Below, piece after piece: positions 58,553-64,000 of a stretch of 64,000 bases of DNA. A program made the position numbers and the translations under genes. The notes below the pieces were generated by a model, which ran no database searches, had not been told where the DNA came from, and worked only from the letters and a program-made list of their open reading frames with translations. The stretch comes from Guillardia theta CCMP2712 (taxonomy: Eukaryota; Cryptophyceae; Pyrenomonadales; Geminigeraceae): assembly GCF_000315625.1 (NCBI RefSeq), contig NW_005434527.1, forward strand, positions 18,077 to 82,076. Reading direction: 5' to 3'. Position 1 is the stretch's first letter; each line of letters begins with the position of its first letter.

Positions 58553-61485
58553 ATGGAAGGGGAGCGGACGCTGTTGCTAGTCGGAGACGATGGAGGAGAA
58601 GAGAGCGGGAGAAGAGAAGGAGGAAGGGGAGTAGGAAGATGGATCTCGAGGAACTGCTGCTCAGGAAGGATCCCCGTCCTTGCATGCTCGATCGTCGTCG
58701 CTCTCTTCGTCGGAGCGTTGCACCTGCTCCCAGAGGACGCCTCTCACCAGACGTTCTCGAGAGCCAAAGGCAAAGCAACAGGCCAGCAGCTGAAGCATGC
58801 TGATCATGCTCATGTTAGAGCTCCCAGATCCTCCACCATCTCCTCCTCGATGCTGAGCAAGATACCCAGTGACATGCGTGCTTCTATCAACTCGAGTGCG
58901 GACCCGTGCACGGACTTTTACGAGTTCTCTTGTGGGCAATGGCTGGAGGAGACGAGCATACCCTCTTGGCAGTCCTCATGGGCTAAGCAGTGGGACGGGG
59001 TTACCACAGATGTTGAGCACGAGACAGTCAAGGCGCTCCAGAAGGACGCGGGGCCAGCAGGAACATTTTTCCGTTCCTGCATGGACACGGCTACGATACA
59101 GAAGCTCGGCAACGCTCCTCTCAAGCCATGGATGAATGGCGTGGAGCTAGTGAAGGATCATGCCTCCTTCATGCGATCTCTTGCAAACTTCGCTCTGTCC
59201 GACATGACGGTCTTCTTCGGGTGGTGGGTCGATGCAGACAGCATTGACTCGAGCATCAACAGCTTCTTCATAGCGCAAGGCGGCATCACCATGCCCGACC
59301 GCTCCTACTACATCGACCCGTCCAAGAGCATGGCGAAGAAGAGGCTGGCCTTCAAGACGATGGTGTTGAACATCATGCAGCTGTCGGGGAGGACCAGGTC
59401 TGAGGCGGTCGAGGACGCGAACAACGTCATGGAGCTTGAGACAGCCATAGCGAGAGCTATGAAGGACAACGCAGCGGAGCGAGACGAGCATGGGGAGAGG
59501 ATGCGCGTCTCTGAGCTTCAGCAGCTTGTGTCGAGCATCGACTGGAAGAGCTGGCTGAAGATGCTGGGTTGCCCGGACGTGGGGAGCGGGAAGGGAAGAC
59601 ATTTGATTGTGAAGAACAAAGAGTTTCTGACCAAGGTAGGAGAGCTGATGAAGACCTCCAGCTACGACAAGATCAGAAGCTACTTGCGATGGCAGGCAGT
59701 CTACAGCTTCGCTCCGTACCTGTCCTTCCCTTTCGAAGACGAGCTTGTGAGGTACAACAACGAGATCTACGGGATCTCAAAGCTTCCTCCGAGATGGCGC
59801 AAGTGTTTCTTCTCAACCGGAGAAGCGATGGACATGCATGTTTCTCGAGTCTTCGTGAACCATTACTTCCCCGAGTCATCACGTCGACATGCCCTCGACA
59901 TGTTGATGCAAATCCGTGAGCAGTTCAATCAGACGCTGCAGAAGAAGGAGTGGATGGATGAGGCGGCGCGTGTTAAGGCTGTCTACAAGCTTCAGCACAT
60001 GTTCCTCGAGGTCGGCCATCCCTCTGTGTGGCCTCCTAGCGCCTTCCAAGACTTCAAGAGCTTCGGGGGCATCCGGGACAACACTTACTTCGACAACATC
60101 GTCGCCACTAACGCATTTGACGTGCAAAACGCGCTGTCACGGTTGGGCAAGAAGGTCGACAGACGACGATGGGGCAGCTCATCGGCGACAGACGTCAACT
60201 CCTACTACTCGAGGAAGGTCAACGGAATTTTCATCCCCGCAGGCATCCTCCAGCCTCCTTTCTACAGCCCGACACAGGCCATTGCCAGAAACTATGGCAG
60301 CGTCGGTTCCATCTGCGGGCACGAAATGACCCACGGCTTCGATGACATCGGTACCTCCCGCCTGGTTGCTGGTCGCAGCTGACGCATAGAGCCCAGGACG
60401 TGAGTATGACGCGGATGGGAATAGAAATGGCTGGTGGGACGAGCAGGTGGTGAAGAACTTCAAGGAACGAGCCAAGTGCATATCCGAGCTCTTCTCTAGC
60501 TATGAGGTCGACGGCAAGGTTGCTACGCTCCCTCCTTGCCCCTCCTCTTCCTCCCCTTCCCTCCTCGTTCCTCTATCTCCACTTCCTCCCCTTCCCACCT
60601 CTTTGCTCTATCTCCCATTCCTTCCCTCCCCGCTCTTTCCTGCATCCCCTCATACGGTTCCTCCTGCTCTCAGTCCTCCTGTTCTCCTTGTCGCCTCTGC
60701 TCGTCTCACTGATTGTTTTCCTGCTCCTTGACCAACAGCATGTCAATGGAGAGCTGACGCTAGGTGAGGCCATCGCGGACTCCGGAGGTCTCAAGGTGAA
60801 GCTCCTCTTGCTCCACGTGCTCTCCTTGTTCACTCCCCGACAGTTCTCCTGGGAATCTTTTCTGCATGCATATCAGCCGTCGCACACAGACCGGTAGCGG
60901 AGCGTTGGCTGACTTGTTTGAAGTTGATCTCTCCTGCCAGGATGTTGTTCTTCATCGCCATGGGGCAGACATGGTGTGAAAAACTCAAACCGCAGGTCAG
61001 TCTCTATCTTCTCCTTGTTTGCCGCCACTTGCTCTCTACCTTCTCCTTGTTTGCCGCCACTTGCTCTTCTCCTCTGCTCCTCCTCGCCCCTTTCCTTCTG
61101 CTAAACTTTTTCATTCAGGGAGCCAAGGCTTCACTTCTCACTGATCAGGTCGATTGTCTGTCTTTATTCACCCCGTCTCTCCTCCCCTCCTCCTCCTCTC
61201 CTCCTCCTCTCCTCCTCCTCCTCCTCCTCCTCTCCTCCTCCTCCTCCTCCCTCTCCTCTTCCTCCTCCTTCCTCCTCCTTCCTCTCCTCCTCCTCCTCCT
61301 TCTCTTCCCCCTCCTCCCTTATCTTGCTCTGGCTCTTTGTTTCTCTCACTCCTCATCTTTGGCAGCACCCTCCTTCCAAGTTTCGCGTCATCGGAACTCT
61401 CAGTCAGTTCGCTCCGTTCGCGGAGACTTTCAGGTGTCCTGTTGGCTCTCCCATGAATCCCGCACGGCGATGTCACTTGTGGTAA
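58553..61485 (+). CDS. M13 metallopeptidase (neprilysin/ECE-like), type II membrane
   Basis: Zinc endopeptidase of the neprilysin family that cleaves peptides at the cell surface or in the secretory lumen. Short cytoplasmic N-terminus, one TM anchor ([19 protein letters not shown], about residues 40-58), then the M13 N-domain with [19 protein letters not shown]. The first large exon ends in [16 protein letters not shown], carrying HExxH (about residue 589). Later exons supply [34 protein letters not shown] (third zinc ligand Glu in GEAIAD), [17 protein letters not shown] and [20 protein letters not shown], with PMNP and a terminal CHLW (M13 CxxW end). Introns are strongly CT-rich. GC is higher than in most neighbours. 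Confidence 0.88.
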
Positions 61486-61802
61486 TGGGGAGAGTCGGCG
61501 CACAGCACATGTCGAAAGAGAATCAAAACAATCTTATCTATTAGACTTCCAATGAAGATTCACACACATGGATTTCAGTTTCAAAGATTCTGTTGGAGGA
61601 ACTTGTTGTTTGATATGGAGCATGATTGTTTTAGATCATGTAGATTATGAAGAGCGTGTAGGGCTGGAACACATGGAGAGCATGGTGAGCATGAAGAGCG
61701 TTTCATCAGCGGCGCTGTCCTGCCAGTGTCCTTCTCACCATAAAATTTCATTAGCTTTTAAAACCAATAATATCCCGTATAAAGGCTTTAGGGGGACCAA
61801 CC
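61486..61802. other. intergenic spacer
   Basis: About 315 bp between the M13 peptidase and ferredoxin genes. AT-richer than its neighbours; nothing recognisable. Confidence 0.4.
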
Positions 61803-62483
61803 ATGGCAGCTCCGCTACCTCTTTCCTTCCTCCTCCTGCCCCTCTCCCTCTCCCTTCGATCAGCTCCCCCTCACTTCTCCTTCTCTCCCTCCTCCCTCCT
61901 CTCCTCCTCTCCCTCCTCCCTCCTCTCCCGCTCTCCTTCCCGCTCTCCTTCTCTCACTTGCGCCAGGCCTCCTCGACCATGCCGCGCTTGTTCATCTGCC
62001 ATGTCGAAGACGCCGGGAGGGGGAGAGGAGGAGGGGCAGTACCATGAGGTAGAGTACAAGGGAGAGAAGCTGAGGGTGAAGGACGGGGAGCTCCTTCGCT
62101 CCTCCCTCCTGCGAGCCTCCCTCTCCCCTCACAACTCCCTCGCTCAGACTATCAACTGCCGCGGGCTGGGAACCTGCGGCACCTGCGCCGTCAGCATCCA
62201 AGGACGCGTGTCTCCTGCCGAATGGACCGCCATGGAGCGAGCTCGTCTCAACTTCCCCCCGTACAGCAACGACAACAACTCGCTCCTCCGCCTCGCCTGC
62301 CAGGTCCATCCCGCCTCCTCCTCCCCTCCTCTGACGTGCGACCGGTAGGTGCGAGTACAGGGCGACCTCAAGGTCACCAAGTTCGACAAGTTTTGGGGTC
62401 AAGGCAAGGAGGAGACGCGTGACAAGAAGTTTACAGCTCCTCTGGGAGAGCTGGAGTACATCCTAGATCGCAAGAGAGAGTAG
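61803..62483 (+). CDS. plastid-type [2Fe-2S] ferredoxin-like protein
   Basis: Two exons, 61803-62303 and 62349-62483, giving 211 aa. A long Ser/Leu/Pro/Arg-rich leader (PLPLSFLLLPLSLSLRSAPP, then repeated SPSSLLSS) looks like signal plus transit peptide. The 2Fe-2S domain reads YKGEKLRVKDGELLRSSLL, then INCRGLGTCGTCAVSIQG (CX5CX2C) and LRLACQVRVQGDLKV, which gives the fourth Cys. The tail KFTAPLGELEYILDRKRE follows. The GLGTCGTC wording is closer to plant ferredoxin-like proteins of unassigned role than to photosynthetic PetF (which has CRAGSCSSC). Electron carrier, plastid location inferred. Confidence 0.8.
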
Positions 62484-62595
62484 CGGGAGGAGGAGGAGAG
62501 GACAGACTTGCGAGACAGGAGGAAGAGACAGTGACCTTGAGGTTTGAGATGATACAAGAATTCCTTCAGGTTAAACAAATCTCCTGCTCCTGCTC

Positions 62596-63176
62596 CTACC
62601 TCCACCCGACCTTGGACTTGGAACGCTCAAACCCGAAACGCTCCTTGTTGGAGGGCTTGCCATGAGCCGAGGATGGCCGTTGATCCTTGGGCAGCTTGAG
62701 GATCGAGTCTCTGCTGTGGGGAGATCAAATCAGACAAGGAAGAGAGGGGAGGGGAGGGGAGGGGAGGGGAGCACCTGGAGCTTGTTGCTGTGGAGGGACG
62801 AGGAGCAGAGCGGGGGGGATGCAACGAAGTTGCGTCAGTCTGTGAGCGGGTGACGAGGCGAGGAATCGCTGTCGTCTCTTTCTTGGACAGCAGCCGTTTG
62901 GTCTCCTCCTTCTTCTGCCTGAACCTGCCGCAAACCGTCATCGCCTCCTTCTCCTCCTCGCTGCTCAGAGACCTGGCAAGTCTTTCCTCCAGCGTCTCGC
63001 ACTTGTTCCCATCCTTGTTCTCGTCTCCGAAGGTTCCACTGCTCTCATCCTTGCCACTTGCATGTGGGGCCCGCTCCTCTTCCTCCTCCTCCTCCTGTTG
63101 CTCCTCCTTTACCTCCTCAGCATTCCAGTCTGACAGCGAGTACAGCGACTCGAAGCCCGAGGGACCTGAGGAGGAT

Positions 63177-63212
<36 letters not shown>

Positions 63213-64000
63213 CCTGTGCTCTGACCCGAGAGAGAGGAGCGATGGGTGAGCAGGGTATGCCTGTGGACGGAGTCCTTGTGTCCTCCGAACTCAAAGCTGG
63301 ACGAAGACAACCTCCTGTGCTCAGGCGAGGAGGAGGAAGAGGAGGAGGAAGCAGAAGCAGGGGCGGAGGCCTCCGGTTGCTGGGAGGCGGGAGGATCGCA
63401 AAGGGTCTTGACGTCACGTTTCTTCTCCTCCTTCATCTGCTTTCTCAATCTTTCGTTCTCCTCCTTTTGCTTCCGTTCTTCCACCTGCTCAGCATCAGAG
63501 GCACATGGCGAGGGAAGAGGCGCAGGCACCTCCTTCTTCTCGAGCTTCTCCTGCAGCATCGCCAGCTGCTCTTCCAGCTTCTGCTTGTCCTCCTCGACCC
63601 TCCTCGCGCTCTCCTTCGCCTCCTGCACCACCTGCTGCATCTCCTTGAGGGCAGCCGCCGACCCTCCATCTCCCCTCCTCTTTGCTCCTCCAAGCTCCAC
63701 CCCCCGGGCCCTCGTCGCAAACTGCAGGGAGCAGGACGTCTCTGGTGCATCGGAGTCGCAGGGGGAGGAGCAGACGAACATGAGGACCTTGGCATCGCCT
63801 GCGAGCGAGTCCTGCAGGAGGTGGGTGAGCTTCGAGTCCCTGAAGGGGATGTGCTTGCTCTTGGCCACGAGAGCAGACACGCAGTTGCCCAACGCCGACA
63901 GCGACTTGTTGATGTTCTTCGCCTCCGTCAGCCGCTCCCCAGTCGCCCCAGTCCTTGACAGCCTCTGCAACTCCGTGAGGAAGGGGAGGGGAGGAAGAGA
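62596..64000 (-). CDS. kinesin, C-terminal part of motor domain plus coiled-coil tail (partial)
   Basis: The gene enters from the right edge. The visible part begins in the motor domain: LSRTGATGERLTEAKNINKS, LSALGNCVSALVAKSKHIPF, RDSKLTHLLQDSLAGDAKVL and SLQFATRARGVELGGAKR, i.e. switch II helix, alpha5/L13 and alpha6. The ARxVELG end most resembles kinesin-14-type motors. It is followed by a coiled coil (residues rich in E, K, Q), a Ser/Gly-rich region, and a basic end KLPKDQRPSSAHGKPSNKER reached through a last intron, with the stop at 62596. In canonical kinesin-14 the motor is at the C-terminus; here about 350 residues follow it. The N-terminus, with the P-loop, is outside the window. Confidence 0.85.
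62748..62771. repeat. (GGGGA)n short tandem
   Basis: About five GGGGA units within the last intron of the kinesin gene. Confidence 0.85.

Noticed and set aside
61164-61503. Glu/Gly/Arg-rich minus-strand open frames
   Set aside because: They are the complement of CT-rich introns in the M13 peptidase gene.

Overview
This window is nuclear DNA from a photosynthetic eukaryote. The genes are split by many short GT-AG introns (about 40-120 nt), there are no operons or Shine-Dalgarno-led clusters, and the proteins are typically eukaryotic: beta-tubulin, Ubc13, MSH4, kinesin, CLASP, BAF60 and RBM26. Several predicted proteins (a SufA-like carrier at 3090, a HAD protein at 49651) begin with a signal peptide whose cleavage site is followed by phenylalanine. 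That is the classic bipartite presequence of red-algal-derived complex plastids. My best guess is a cryptophyte such as Guillardia theta; this is an inference, not an identification.

Layout, left to right: cytosolic carboxypeptidase (-), plastid SufA/IscA-like protein (+), tandem HIT protein (-), long coiled-coil protein (+), kaptin-like KICSTOR protein (-), GC-rich repeat island, EF-hand/RRM/KH protein (+), small cupin (+), fucosyltransferase-like enzyme (-), a fused PP2A-B56/AGC-kinase gene (+), ABCB half transporter (-), beta-tubulin (+), pirin (+), CLASP/TOG protein with a CCHC knuckle (-), small secreted ORF (-), Tah18-type diflavin reductase (+), GC-rich island, Ubc13 (+), eEF1A-KMT2-like methyltransferase (-), GC-rich island, double-MATH/double-FYVE protein (+), PDZ protein (-), a 100-N gap, MSH4 (+), TruA-type pseudouridine synthase (-), LRRC23-like LRR protein (+), HAD protein (+), a Tudor-BAF60-zinc-finger fusion (-), a long gene-poor G-rich stretch, RBM26/27 (+), M13 metallopeptidase (+), plastid-type ferredoxin (+) and the 3' part of a kinesin (-), which runs off the right edge.

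The genes are individually transcribed and functionally mixed. A microtubule/cilium theme recurs (carboxypeptidase, beta-tubulin, CLASP, LRRC23, kinesin), as does plastid Fe-S metabolism (SufA-like carrier, ferredoxin). The most notable content is a set of unusual multidomain fusions: B56 with an AGC kinase, Tudor with BAF60 and C2H2, and EF-hands with RRM and KH. Also notable are GC-rich intergenic islands that share a TTGAGTAAA-type motif. Exon boundaries were worked out by hand. Gene spans are more reliable than every splice site, and 5' ends of multi-exon genes are the least certain part.
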